A DNA stretch of 64,000 nt, taken from positions 269,080 through 333,079 of the forward strand of contig CAUJNA010003813.1 of assembly GCA_963377175.1 (NCBI GenBank), read 5' to 3'. Shown one piece after another: positions 1-11,029 of the stretch. This DNA comes from Effrenium voratum. Its lineage: Eukaryota > Sar > Dinophyceae > Suessiales > Symbiodiniaceae. A model generated the notes under the pieces. That model was given only the letters and a program-made list of their open reading frames with translations. It was not told where the DNA came from and searched no databases. The translations under genes were made by a program, and so were the position numbers. The stretch's first letter is position 1; the number at the start of each line of letters is the position of its first letter.

Positions 1-99
1 GGATGGGGATGCTCACTCAATCAAGAATCCACCAGAAAGACACATCCGAACACGTACACATGCATAGATATTTGACGATGATTTCATTGGCTTCACGTT

Positions 100-240
100 T
101 TGGCCTCCGCTCACGGAGGCCCACGGGAGCCTCCGGTGGCGCTGCGGAGCCTCGGGGAGCTGAACGCGGCGCTGGCGGAGGACTTGCCGGCGCTGAGCCG
201 CGCGCTGCTGCGGCACCTCCCCGGCAGCCTGGCTCCGAAC
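100..240 (+). CDS. GC-rich exon-like segment, unknown
   Basis: This GC-rich stretch is open on the + strand and contains a helix-like run (LGELNAALAEDLPALSRA), unlike the surrounding lower-complexity sequence. It runs directly into the 8-bp satellite, so neither a start nor a splice donor can be fixed. It may be an exon of a helical protein or chance open frame in GC-rich DNA. No family is recognised. Confidence 0.2.
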
Positions 241-253
241 TGCACGGAGCGGG

Positions 254-362
254 CGTCGAGTCGTCGAGTCGTCGAGTCGTCGAGTCGTCGAGTCGTCGAG
301 TCGTCGAGTCGTCGAGTCGTCGAGTCGTCGAGTCGTCGAGTCGTCGAGTCGTCGAGTCGTCG
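254..362. repeat. 8-bp tandem repeat, unit CGTCGAGT
   Basis: About 13 head-to-tail copies of CGTCGAGT. Because three units make 24 bases and no unit frame contains a stop, both strands stay open and yield artificial Ser/Arg/Val-rich peptides. Those peptides are not called as genes. Confidence 0.95.
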
Positions 363-1867
363 GGTGCGGCGAATTCGAGGGACGTCGAGCGGGGTTTGTG
401 GCTTGGGACGGTCCTCGTGTTTTGATGAACTGAGATACAAACCAAGGTAGCTCGTGCGAGGGCCCCCGAATTTGGGCGTTTGAACCCCGAATTTGGGTGA
501 AGAGACCACAGAGAGGAGCTCCAGAGCCGAGACTGCCAAGAGGCAGAGCTGCCAGTCTTCACGGTGCAGCTTGCCTTTGAACAAGCTTCCTCGCTTCGGC
601 ATGCGGGCAGCTTGGAAGGGGTCTTGCATCTAAGGCCGGTGCTGGATGTGCACTGCCACTTCACCTGGGTGCAAGGCCTTCACACCATGAGGCTTCTTGA
701 GGCCGGAGGTTTTTGGAACGCCAGAGTGTGCGGTCCTCAACTCTTGCTCCGCGTGTGCAGGCCATGATTCTGGACAGGAACGCTAGCGACCTGTGCCTTG
801 GCCCAGCAACAACGCTGCGCATCAGGCAATCCAGGTGTCGTTGATAGCCACTTTGCGAGAACAAACAGGTCCGTGTTTCTAAGGCAGAGATGGGCACTGA
901 GAATTGCGGGGAGCTTCACTGCCGCTCGGCGGTTGTTTGCATGTTGATGCAGTAGTTCCATCGATGTGATCGAGTGACTTGTGCCATACTGCCGGAACCT
1001 CGAGTGGCACCAAGGAATTGCAAGTTCACATGCAGGCGGGGCCTGAAGCGTGTGCATTCAGTCGGGTTGCAGCCTTGCAAGGCGATGCAATTCGGCAGAT
1101 CTCTGCTGGAAGGGCAGGTGTGCTGCCCCAAAGGTCTGAATTGGACTCTACAGGCGGGGCTTCGCGAAACCATCATGAAAGAGAGCCAGGCATTGCACTT
1201 GCGCGAAAGCAAGCAAATCGCGGTGCGCAGCTCGTACTTGTCAGGTGTCTGCCGAATGCACTCCTGGGAAGGCCTTCCGCGGAAACGATCCTTAGCATAA
1301 TTCAGTCTCTCGAGATTTGAGTAAAGTTTGGCCATGCTTCTTGTTTGCCACAGTTTGTCAGGGTTCTATGGGATTAGCTGGTTTGTGACTTGACAGTGCT
1401 GCGCCTGAAGTGATGCTCAGTTTGCCATCTCCGATTTGACCGTTGCTTGTTTCCAGCCAAGGTCACTGTGGCCAGCTCAGTCGCAGTGCCAACTCTCGAC
1501 CAAACCGCGCATTGGACCGTCTCAGGTGGACTCCTTCCACACGGATGACCTAGCCGTGCCGTCTTTGCACCTTTCGGGCAACTGAGCAGCACAGTCCGCA
1601 GATGTCAACTTAAAGCTCACATCCGGCGTTGCGGGCAAAGTCACTCAAACCGCACATTCAAGAAGTGTCGCATGCCTTTGCCTTTGAAGAACAATTCCGG
1701 CCCGAAGTAACGTAAGGCAGCTCACCGTCCATTGGGGTGCACTCTCAAACCCAGTACCATCGTCCATTTCGGAGGTTCGTTGGCAGTTTATTCTGCTGAC
1801 AGTGCACCCTTTCCTACCACCAGGGAAACAGCCACATCAAGGAAAGCACGCTCACCACTCGCTGCTC
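363..1867. other. No supported gene
   Basis: Mixed-composition sequence with overlapping short open frames on both strands and no recognisable domain, RNA gene or long repeat. It is probably intronic or intergenic dinoflagellate DNA. Confidence 0.5.
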
Positions 1868-2152
1868 AAACACCCACACACACGCACAAACGCAAGCAAA
1901 CACAAACACCAACACAAACACCAACACAAACCACAAACCACACACCACACACAAACACAGAGCATAAACAACACGCCTTCACGCAAACCTACACAAGCAC
2001 AAACACGCACGCATACACGCACAAGCACACAGGCACATAAGCGTGCAAGTGCCCGCACACTCACACTAATGTGTGTGTGTGTGGGTGGGTGTGAGTGTGT
2101 GTGTGTGTGCGCGCGCGTGTGTGTGTGCGCGCGCATGTGCGTGCGCGTGTGC
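1868..2152. repeat. CA-rich then GT-rich microsatellite
   Basis: The first part is an imperfect CA/ACAAAC-type array (about 1868-2070). It is followed by a GT/GCGC array (about 2069-2152). The two halves are roughly complementary, so the region could fold back on itself, and Z-DNA-forming GT and GC runs are present. Open frames across it are low-complexity artefacts. Confidence 0.9.
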
Positions 2153-5100
2153 CATGTCGTGCAGGCTTGCATGCCTGAACATGTTGACAACTCGGCAATG
2201 ATTGAAACAATGCAAACAGGTCATGTGTGCTGTTGGAGAGCACAAGCCGGTTAGCAGAAGCATCACCACAGGAAGATCAAACCTTACCTCACTCAAGCTT
2301 TTTTCTCACCGATTACGGCATGCTGTTGCTTGCCCTGATCATATCCAGTGTTTCAGTGGGTCTTCACTACAAGAACCACCCTTGCGCTTTCTTGAGCTCC
2401 AGTCTTGCATAGGCATGCCAGGCCTCGCCTCCCTGAAGTTCGATCTCGGCTCGGCCACGAGGCCATTGCGGCTTTTTGGACGTGTTGGTAGCCCGTTGCT
2501 GGGCTCTCCCGCGTGCGGTCGGTTGCAAAGGGGCAAAGGAGGGCCTCATTTTGGACACTGGAGGCAGTTGATGTCATGCGAGCTCTTTCTCGGAGGCTCC
2601 TGGATGCAGAGCTGCGGACGCAGATGGAGAAGTTGCTGCTGCACTCGGGGGATTCGGCGCTGCTTATGAAGTTGCGTGGGGACACAGCGCGGTCGCGTTT
2701 TCCAGTTGTGACAGTCTTCAATTTGGGCACTTTGATCCCATGTTGTCATGGGCAAGGACTGGAATGGCTGAATCTTCACCTGAGTTGATTCGCCCACCCT
2801 CCTAGGCTGAACATGGTCGTGGCCAACAATGGCGGCGCTTCGTGCCCTGGTCTTCGAGCGGAAGACCAAAAAAGTGCATGATGCGCGCAAAGCGCGCAGC
2901 GGCAAAACGCTTGGTTTCGCGGAGTTGCTGTTTTGTTGGTTTGCAAAGTGTATGGGGATGCAGGCAAGCTAGCGGCAATTGCTCCATGTCGGAGGTAGAA
3001 TAGCAAAGCGTACTCGAATTTACCCGGCTCCTCCATGGTTCAGTGCATGAGCTTTGTCTTCCCTTGGCTCATGCTCCACTTCCTTCCATAGTCTGCCAAG
3101 GTCAGGGCACAAACAAAGAGTTCATGGCTTCAGATGCAAACTCCCCAACTCCCCAACTCGGCCTGGGAACTTGACTTGCACTTCCTGCCAGGCAAGGCGG
3201 CGAGGCGGGTTGGATCCGCCGCGCTGTTCGAATGTCACTTTCTCTGAAGCTTCACCTACAATACCATTGAAACCACCCATACGGATCCCACTGAGGAATC
3301 CAGTTTCGTGATTGGCTATTCGAAAGTCGTTCCACAACTTATATTTTTGTAGTTGTCTGTTCAAGTGTTCATCACTCGCCAGTCATTCATTCAGGCGAAC
3401 CTGCCTCTTTCTCAAAGAGGCAGCTCGAGGTTCTTGGATGATTTGGCCCGCTCCCGCAGCTGTCTCGGCTGGCCCGGTGGTCTGCAGGCGCAGGCTTCCA
3501 GGCGCGCGAAAAAAGATGTGCCTGTGATGTGTCACCAGGGACTCCAAATGGTTTAAATGTCGGTTTTCCTTTTGCAACTGTTCCAAGAAAGCTTTTGCCC
3601 ACGGGGCCCCTTTGTACATAGCCGCATTGGTCTTGCCTTTGTATCTCTCTAGTGCAGCACCTTGCAGAGCCAGACAAGGTTTCAATTTGTGGAGCTCAGA
3701 TTTCACCTGAAGATAGCTTCGTAGAATGCGACTTCCAGGGATGCTGGCTGCCAGCAGACTGAGATCAAGGCCTGGCTCACTCAGCCAAACGGAGCGGCGG
3801 AGCCGCGGAGCCCGAGTGACGTGTTTAGTGCGCGCTGCAGTCGCAGGCTTCCCAGACAGCTGCAGACCCTTTCACGAGGCACGCATTTGACTAGCAGCTT
3901 TGTCAGTTGCAGCTTTGGTGGCGTTGCCTCCAGTGTGGGCTGAGGCGAAAGCGCGTGCGTCGCAACTCACCAGGCTCGACGATGTGCAAAGCCCACCCTT
4001 GCAAACCCTGATTTTCAAGCACATGTGAATGTGGTGCATGTGGTGCATGTGGTGCATGAGCTCTAGATGCAAACCTGCACGAGAGTCTGGGGTTGGTCAG
4101 GTTGCCTGGCGCTCTTGGCGACCAGCCGCATGTCCAGGTGCGGCCAAAATTGTATGCGCATTCAAGGGAGACTGAAGCAGATTAAAGTGGATCAACGGCT
4201 TGTGATGATTACCATCCGGTTAGGAACTTTAGAGCTTGAGGTTTGAGAAATATGGGAGTATCAAGACGTGTGGGACTCAAGTCAGACATGCTGCAGGCAG
4301 GCTGCACGTGCGATGCTGCACCACTGGGCTTTCATCAGAGGAGACAGCGTCCGCATTATACAACAGCCGAGTTTGCACATGCCACAGACCGGACATGTCA
4401 AGTGGCCCACAGAGTGGTTGATGCCTTGCATTCTTGTGCTGAAAGGAGCGGATCGCAAGATTAGAGACGGAGGTTCAGTCGCTGAAAAAGAAGCTTGACG
4501 AGGTTGTGGCCTGAGAGCGTGGAACATCGATCGTTAAATAGGCACAGCTGGCATGCAGACCACACTTGACAGCCTTTGGTTCGCATAAGGTTGAGCAGGT
4601 AGCAACGAAGGCGGCAAAGAGGACCGACTATGCCAGCGCTTTGTCTTATTATTTTATTGGTTGCCGGCAAGACTTGTACGCAGCACAGGAAGGGCATTAT
4701 TGCCTTCGTGAAAGAAGCCGGCGCGCCATTTGCGCTATGGTGCGCTGCCTCGTTTTCATCGGCCAGTGAATCGAGAGAGCAAGTTTTACCCGAGGTATGT
4801 CGTCTGCTGGTCTGGCAGCTTTCTAGCGCTGTACCTCATGTTGGAGTGGGAGGCGAGGTGCGTCTCTCACCAGCTCTGCAAGTTGGGGCTTCCAGTCGAG
4901 GTTATCTCCTGGCAGCAGTCACTGCGTCCGCTCTTTGAAAAAATGGGCATGGACCAGTACTTCGAGAACATTGCCCGCAGCCAAGATGGAGTGATTTTGA
5001 GATGTGGCGTCCTGCGGCCAGTGGCTTGTTCTTTTTGGGGCATAGGGGCCAGCTGGCATGAAGCATTCTGATGCCGCCCAAGGACCCCACCGCTGGAAAC

Positions 5101-7250
5101 ATTGCCCTCGCCTTTGCGGCGCGGGTCTTAAGGCGATTTCGAGTCCTCAGATGTCCAGGGCGGATATGTTAGGTTGGGGAACAGAGTTAGGGGCCGGAAC
5201 TCCATGTTTGATACGCAGAGTTTGTTTTGGGAACTCCATGTTGCGTCCGAGAACAGAGTTATGTTTGAAAGTAACCACGCAGACGCAGAATTCATTGTGT
5301 TGAGAAGCATTCCACTCCGGTCACGAGTTGGCTGTGGCAAAGTGCATGAGGTGAACGAGCTGCTTGAGGCGGTGCGCTTTCCGCCGGGGAGCCTGGGTTG
5401 CGCACATCTGCAACGAGCATTTGTTCTTGACCTTCCTGTCATCTAGTGCCTATGTAGGTGATTTCTTGTTTTTAGGGGACCCCCAACAATGACAAACCCA
5501 ACCAAAACAGTGGTACTGCCCTCAAAGAAAGGCAGACCCATGGTGCGGTCCAACGTCGGCACGTGGCAGCCCGAGGTTCGTGATCGCCACAAGCGGCCCG
5601 ATCATCCGCCTCGCTGCGCGGCTGCGGCCTGTGAAGGCCTTTGGAATCCAAATGGACGCGGGCGTGCTTGTTGTGAGGGTTCCCCTTTTTTGTGGTTTAG
5701 AAGGGACATCCAAAACGAGGGCCACGAGGCTGGGGGGCTTTGTTTGGATCCATACCGCCTTTTTTGTCTCTGGGATCCTGCCCGAACCTCTCTCCCGGTT
5801 GTGTGAAGAAAAGGCAACCGTTGCCCTCCAACAGGGTCTTTTCCTGAGCCGAATGCGCGGTTTCGAGTCCTAGCAAACAGATGGAGCCTTCGCCGGGGTC
5901 AATTGGGATGGAAGGATTCCAGGGCAAAGGCCATTGTCCCTTCATGATCTCGATATGCGAGCTGTTTCGCGTGTTTCTAGTGTTTTTCTTGCTTCGTTGC
6001 TTTGCTACAGGCAGCTGCTGGTGATAGCCTCAAGATTGTGCTTCTGACACAGACAGACGCAGACGAGTGACGCGTCATTTGCGGCGCCCAGGTCCATGAA
6101 GTGCTGGCACTGATCAGAGGTCCAGCGCCCGGGAGAAGGAGCACTCCATCGGCACAAGCAGCTTACGGAAGATTTGTAGTCGCACTATGTTGGATTCAAC
6201 GAATCCGTGCAGATTGCTCACAAGCAGCGTGCGGACCCTGTTGGCTTCGAAAGATTGCCGGGGGACTAAAAGGACCGCGGCTTGTCAGATGCGAGAGTTG
6301 CGAGAGAGTCTGAGTCGGTCCATTGAAAGGATCCTTCTCCTTCACACCTGCAATCTCCTTGCGTGATAAACCCCGCCCTCTTTGGATGCGTAGTTTATCC
6401 AGTTGCGATTTTTATTCATCAAGCTGGTATAGGAGGAATCCCCCTGTAGTTTCATAAGATTTGAGTAGTGGTGGATGCCCGATTTATGCTTGCTATGCAG
6501 GTCTCGTCCTACGTCGGAAGTGCCCGAATTCAAGGTTATGCTCTGACTGGCTGTCTGGCATTTTCCTGAATAAGTGTGTTTACGTGTTTGGGACCCCTCC
6601 CGCTGATTGAATGGTGCTGGTTCCTTTGAACCAGCCAGTCCCCCTCCCCCCCCAAGAGGGATCCAATCTCGTTTTGCTGCATCAACTGTCCATTTCCCAG
6701 GTTTGTAGGTTTGACCACGCGCAGGCCTATGCAGCTTTGGAGGCCGCGCAGGCCTCAGGCTGGTGGGTTGCAGACCGTCTGGGGTTCGTAAGCATGATCA
6801 TCAAATCAGGAAACGTATCTGTACTGAGGACAAAAACTCACCATGACCCTTGAAGTGCTCTTTCTTTCCCAGACTGAAGCGTTTAGAAGTCGTCAGTATG
6901 ACTGCTCCAGATCTTCTGACACGACATCGAAAGGTAGACAATTGAAATGATCAGTCAATGAGCATTTGCCAAGCTGCAGAAAGTGACGGTACCTGCGTGA
7001 AGCATACTCAAGGGGAAACACAATGATGGGATGAGATACGCACGCGCACAATCGAAAGCTTACGTAGCATTGTCTTTCATTCTCATGAGGTGAACCAGAT
7101 GGTGAATGTTGTACCTTTGAACCTTCCTTCCGAAGAAGAACAGGGACCCGTCCCTGGAGGGTCCCTTCTTGGAATGTGTTTCAGAAGAGAACAAAGAGAT
7201 ATCAGTCATTGCGCATCCGCACACCCACCTTGAGCTTATTCATCAATGTT
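2153..7250. other. Non-coding stretch with scattered exon-like pieces
   Basis: No gene can be assembled here. Short segments look exon-like: 2555-2680 on + (helical, MRALSRRLLDAELRTQMEK), 4470-4510 on + (coiled-coil-like SLKKKLDEVV after an AG acceptor), 4730-5071 on + and 6700-6760 on +. A trinucleotide-rich patch lies at 4028-4060. None shows a recognisable domain, so they are not called as genes. Confidence 0.4.
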
Positions 7251-7255
7251 CACAG

Positions 7256-7622
7256 ACATCTTGTCTGTATCCTTTTGGTGTTTTTGTTCTTCATTGAATG
7301 TCTGTGGCCTTGTGGTGTTTTGTTCTTCCTTTGTTGTCCGTGGCCTTGGGGTGTTTTGTTCTTCATTGGTTGTCTGTGGCCTCAGGGTGTTCCTTTGTTG
7401 TCCGTGGCCTTGGTTTTGTTCCTGGTTGGTTGTCCGTGTCCTTGGGGTGTTTTTTTGTTCTTCATTGAATGTCTGTGGCCTTGTGGTGTTTTGTTCTTCC
7501 TTTGTTGCCCGTGGCCTTGGGGTGTTTTGTTCTTCATTGGCTGTCCGTGGCCTCGGGGTGTTCCTTTGTTGTCCGTGGCCTTGGTTTTGTTCCTGGTTGG
7601 TTGTCCGTGTCCTTGGGTGTTT
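7256..7622. repeat. Hierarchical minisatellite, left block
   Basis: Tandem units of about 30 bp centred on TGTCCGTGGCCTTGGGGTG, organised into a higher-order unit. The landmark GAATGTCTGTGGCC recurs 174 bp apart, at about 7296 and 7470. The same family recurs at 9240-10300. Long open frames on both strands follow from a period divisible by three with no stop in the unit, so no protein is called. Confidence 0.9.
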
Positions 7623-7721
7623 TTGTTCGGAGCGCCATTTTTTTTTGGTTTTTTTTTGTTAATGTTGAAACGCATGTGGAAACATGAACTGTGTCTGAAA
7701 TGCTTGACCATAATGGCCCCG

Positions 7722-7737
7722 GCCATTTTGGCTCAAG
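7722..7737 (+). other. Relict dinoflagellate spliced-leader sequence
   Basis: GCCATTTTGGCTCAAG matches the last 16 nucleotides of the conserved 22-nt dinoflagellate spliced leader without mismatch. The preceding bases (CCCCG against CCGTA) are degraded. Spliced leaders are added to mRNA by trans-splicing, so a genomic copy next to an ORF is the known signature of an mRNA that was reverse-transcribed and reinserted. It lies 80 nt upstream of the ATG at 7817. Confidence 0.8.
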
Positions 7738-7816
7738 CTTTGCCCTTGGGTTCTCTGAACCCAACTTGTGTGAAAAATTTGAGGTGAAACACTTCCGAAC
7801 TAACCCCGAACCAGCA

Positions 7817-8404
7817 ATGGCCTCCTCGGCAACTTCGGCAACTTCCTTCGAGTTGATTGAGGACCAGACGCTCACCGCGGAGGAGGTGGAAATGGCCAGC
7901 CAGGAGGCCCAGGAAATCCGCACACGCGAGGCGGCAGTGGCGGCCGGCCTGGTGTTGGATGAGCCCGAGGCCCCCCCGTCGGCATCGGCCACCGACGTGA
8001 TGAACGACCTCTCCAGTGCACTGGAGCGGCTCCGTGTGGCCTTCTCCACACCGACTTCCGGCCTGGGTGCCCCTGGCCCCGCCGAGGAAGAGGACAAGGA
8101 GATGGGCGATGCGGACGCCACGGAGAGGCTGAAGGGCTTCGTGGCGGCTTCCCAGAAGACCACGGCCCCGGTGAACAAACCGGTCTCCCTGGTGCCGGTG
8201 GAGGGCCGTCCCGGCTACTTCAAGTTCGTGGACCTCCCAGACCTGTTCCCGGTCCTTCCGGCATCGGCGGCCACGTTGCTGAGGGACGTCACGGTGGAGG
8301 AGGCGGTCTCCCTGTTCCACAAGTTTGTCGGGAAGAATCTCACGGAGGACTTGGTGATTCGCATCCTGGAGGCCTATTACACACAAATCGTTTTTTTTGT
8401 TTAA
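7817..8404 (+). CDS. Intron-less retrogene of unknown function
   Basis: An uninterrupted 195-codon frame with very high third-position GC. Start chosen at the ATG at 7817, because the upstream part of the frame runs through the relict spliced leader. The N-terminal half is acidic and helical (around ALTAEEVEMASQEAQEIRTR-like residues 17-37). A low-complexity Pro/Ala/Glu linker follows at about 75-100, and the C-terminal half (about 125-190) is a compact, probably folded segment with a VDLPDLFPVLP stretch and two helices. The last residues (QIVFFV) come from a T-rich run and may lie past the original end. No domain family is recognised. A spliced leader in the genome and absence of introns suggest retroposition; no poly(A) tract is visible after the stop. 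Confidence 0.65.
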   Translation: MASSATSATSFELIEDQTLTAEEVEMASQEAQEIRTREAAVAAGLVLDEPEAPPSASATDVMNDLSSALERLRVAFSTPTSGLGAPGPAEEEDKEMGDADATERLKGFVAASQKTTAPVNKPVSLVPVEGRPGYFKFVDLPDLFPVLPASAATLLRDVTVEEAVSLFHKFVGKNLTEDLVIRILEAYYTQIVFFV

Positions 8405-8720
8405 GGTTTTCTTTTTGTTTTTCAGGGCTTTTGTGGCCTTTTACGTGGGTTTTTGTGGCTTTTCATTTCGCATCCTCTGCATTCACACTTCCTCTTTGTT
8501 TGTCTTTGTGGGTTCATGCGGCTTTTGCGGCTTTGTCTTTTCGCATCCTTTGCATTGCCAGTTTCGCTGCGGCAGGTGGCTTTTTGGCTTTGTGGCTTTT
8601 GGCGGCTTTCTGGCTTTGGCTTTTCGCATCCTCTTCTTTCCCAGTTGGGTTTTTGGCCTTGGCTTCCTGCATCCTCAGCATCGCCAGTTCTCCTCTGGTG
8701 CCCCCCGCCACCCCCGTTTC
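8405..8720. repeat. Degenerate T/G-rich repeat
   Basis: Imperfect repetition of GGCTTTT/GTGGCTTTT and TTTCGCATCCTC motifs. It is open in several frames for composition reasons only. Confidence 0.6.
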
Positions 8721-8749
8721 GATTAAAATGCACGATCATCATGCGACAG

Positions 8750-8955
8750 CTACTTTTGAGATTCTTTGCCCCTACTTGAATCATCACTTTTTCGATCATC
8801 ATGGGGGGACTTTTTGGCCCTAGTTGAATCATCACTTTTTCGATCATCAGGGGGCTGCCGCCCGCGCCAACCCCCCCGCTCCTTTAATTGAATCATCACT
8901 TTTTCAATCATCATGGGGGGGGCTGCCGCCCCCCCAACCCCCCCCCCTACGTTTT
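8750..8955 (+). repeat. Three-copy tandem repeat of about 55-60 bp with poly-G/poly-C
   Basis: TTGAATCATCACTTTTTC followed by ATCATCATGGGGG recurs near 8776, 8824 and 8888, with GC-rich spacers containing runs of C. Confidence 0.85.
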
Positions 8956-9239
8956 AGGTGTTTTACAGGGATTGCACACCCGTATTTGAATCCGCTTGCT
9001 GGAGAGGAGCTGATGCTGCTGAAGATGTAGGAAGCCAAGGCCCTCGATTTGCTGGTGATGCTGGGGATGTTGGCTGGACAGGGGGGGAATGCTGAAAACG
9101 ATGCTGATGATGTTACGGACCAGCGTAAAATACGTACATTTCGTGAGACAATGCTGTAAAATGCAGCATGTTACAAGCCAGGACGGAAAACAAACAATCC
9201 ACAAAAAAAACAAAAAGTTCCTAAATTAAATCTCGACCC

Positions 9240-10300
9240 TTTTTGTTCTTCATTGAATGTCTGTGGCCTTGTGGTGTTCTGTTCTTCCTTTGTTGCCCGT
9301 GGCCTTGGGGTGTTTTGTTCTTCATTGGCTGTCCGTGGCCTCGGGGTGTTCCTTTGTTGTCCGTGGCCTTGGTTTTGTTCCTTGTTGGTTGTCCGTGTCC
9401 TTGGGGTGTTTTTGTTCTTCATTGAATGTCGGTGGCCTTGTGGTGCTTTGTTCTTCCTTTGTTGTCCGTGGCATTGGTTGTCCGTGGCCTCGGGGTGTTC
9501 CTTTGTTGTCCGTGGCCTTGGTTTTGTTCCTTGTTGGTTGTCCGTGTCCTTGGGGTGTTTTCGTTCTTGTTTGAATGTCTGTGGCCTTGTGGTCTTTTGT
9601 TCTTCCTTTGTTGTCCGTGGCATTGGTTGTCCGTGGCCTCGGGGTGTTCCTTTGTTGTCCGTGGCCTTGGTTTTGTTCCTTGTTGGTTGTCCGTGTCCTT
9701 GGGGTGTTTTCGTTCTTCATTGAATGTCTGTGGCCTTGTGGTGTGTTGTTCTTCCTTTGTTGTCCGCGGCCTTGGCATTGGCTGTCCGTGGCCTCGGGGT
9801 GTTCCTTTGTTGTCCGTGGCCTTGGTTTTGTTCCTTGTTGGTTGTCCGTGTCCTTGGGGTGTTTTCGTTCTTCATTGAATGTCTGTGGCCTTGTGGTGTT
9901 TTGTTCTTCCTTTGTTGTCCGCGGCCTTGGGGTGTTTTTTTCTTCATTGGCTGTCCGTGGCCTCGGGGTGTTCCTTTGTTGTCCGTGGCCTTGGTTTTGT
10001 TCCTTCTTGGTTGTCCGTGTCCTTGGGGTGTTTTCGTTCTTCATTGAATGTCTGTGGCCTTGTGGTGTGTTGTTCTTCCTTTGTTGTCCGCGGCCTTGGG
10101 GTGTTTTTTTCTTCATTGGCTGTCCGTGGCCTCGGGGTGTTCCTTTGTTGTCCGTGGCCTTGGTTTTGTTCCTTGTTGGTTGTCCGTGTCCTTGGGGTGT
10201 CTTCGTTCTTCATTGAATGTCTGTGGCCTTGTGGTGTTTTGTTCTTCCTTTGTTGCTCGTGGCCTTGGGGTGTCTTGTTTCCTCTTTGTGTTGTTGTCCG
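9240..10300. repeat. Hierarchical minisatellite, right block (about 7 higher-order units)
   Basis: Same family as 7256-7622. The landmark GAATGTCTGTGGCC (or a close variant) occurs at about 9254, 9424, 9573, 9722, 9877, 10046 and 10215, giving higher-order periods of 149-170 bp built from units of about 30 bp. Frames of up to 264 codons are open on both strands because of the repeat period. These are not considered genes. Confidence 0.95.
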
Positions 10301-10354
10301 TGGCGACACGACCAGTGAACCGTGTGTGGTACCCCGTTTACACGGTTCCGCCAG

Positions 10355-11029
10355 GGGATGCCACGGCCCTCGCGGCCGCCATCCCGGCGGCTGAAGCTGC
10401 CGGCGTGGACCAAGACGCGCTGGCCACGGCCAAGAAGGCCGAAGCCATGGGAAGCCACGGGAAAAGCCACACGTTGCCTTCCCTCTCTAGCCGACTCTAG
10501 CCTCTCTGAATAGTTGGTGAGAGCTAGCTTTGCCAACTTTCTGGTCACTGTTTGGTGACAGTACTTTGTGGCTGTAGGAACTTTACATCTTGAGGCTGCT
10601 GCTGTTTGCCGACTTCAATTTGGGGTTCCTTGCCAAATCACCAGATTCCAGCGGGCAAAGGGTGTCAATGTGAGGCTCTCTTCCGGCTGCAGAAGGAGAA
10701 GCGGGAGAAGGGCGGAAGCCTTAAGAGATGTCAAAAATAGGTTTTGCCCTTGGCGTTTGACCGAGCACCGTCCTTTCTTTGGCAGGCAAGATGGAGCGTG
10801 CCCGCACCACTGCCACGGAAGAGCTGGCGGCCGCCATGGCGAGTGATAACGCCGAGGAGCTGCGCAAGGCAGGGGAAAGAGGGAAAGAGGGAACGATTGA
10901 AAGAACCCGACACCCAAACTCGGGCCAGGCTTTGCTTTTGACCAGTGTGGCAATGACTTAGGCGGTGCAGAAGGCGGAGGAGGCCGGGCTGCCGCTGCAG
11001 GAGGCGCACGCACGCTTGGAGGTTCTGGA
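10355..11029 (+). CDS. Alpha-helical repeat protein, three exons (partial)
   Basis: Proposed exons are 10355-10450, 10786-10868 and 10962 to about 11029. Intron 2 (10869-10961) is a clear GC...AG intron whose removal joins EELRKA to VQKAEEAGLPLQEAH in frame. Intron 1 would be a GA...AG intron (10451-10785). The product is a run of short amphipathic helices with AAxAAGVDxxAL and KAEEAGL motifs, typical of dinoflagellate helical or coiled-coil proteins of unknown role. No start or stop codon is placed; the first exon directly follows the minisatellite. Further exon-like segments downstream probably belong to the same gene. Confidence 0.5.

Noticed and set aside
254..362. Long Ser/Arg/Val open frames on both strands
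   Set aside because: They are produced by an 8-bp repeat with no stop in the unit.
1875..2190. His/Thr-rich and Cys/Val-rich frames
   Set aside because: CA/GT microsatellite composition.
9322..10216. 264- and 213-codon frames as possible genes
   Set aside because: Both strands are open over the same minisatellite; the peptides simply reflect the repeat.
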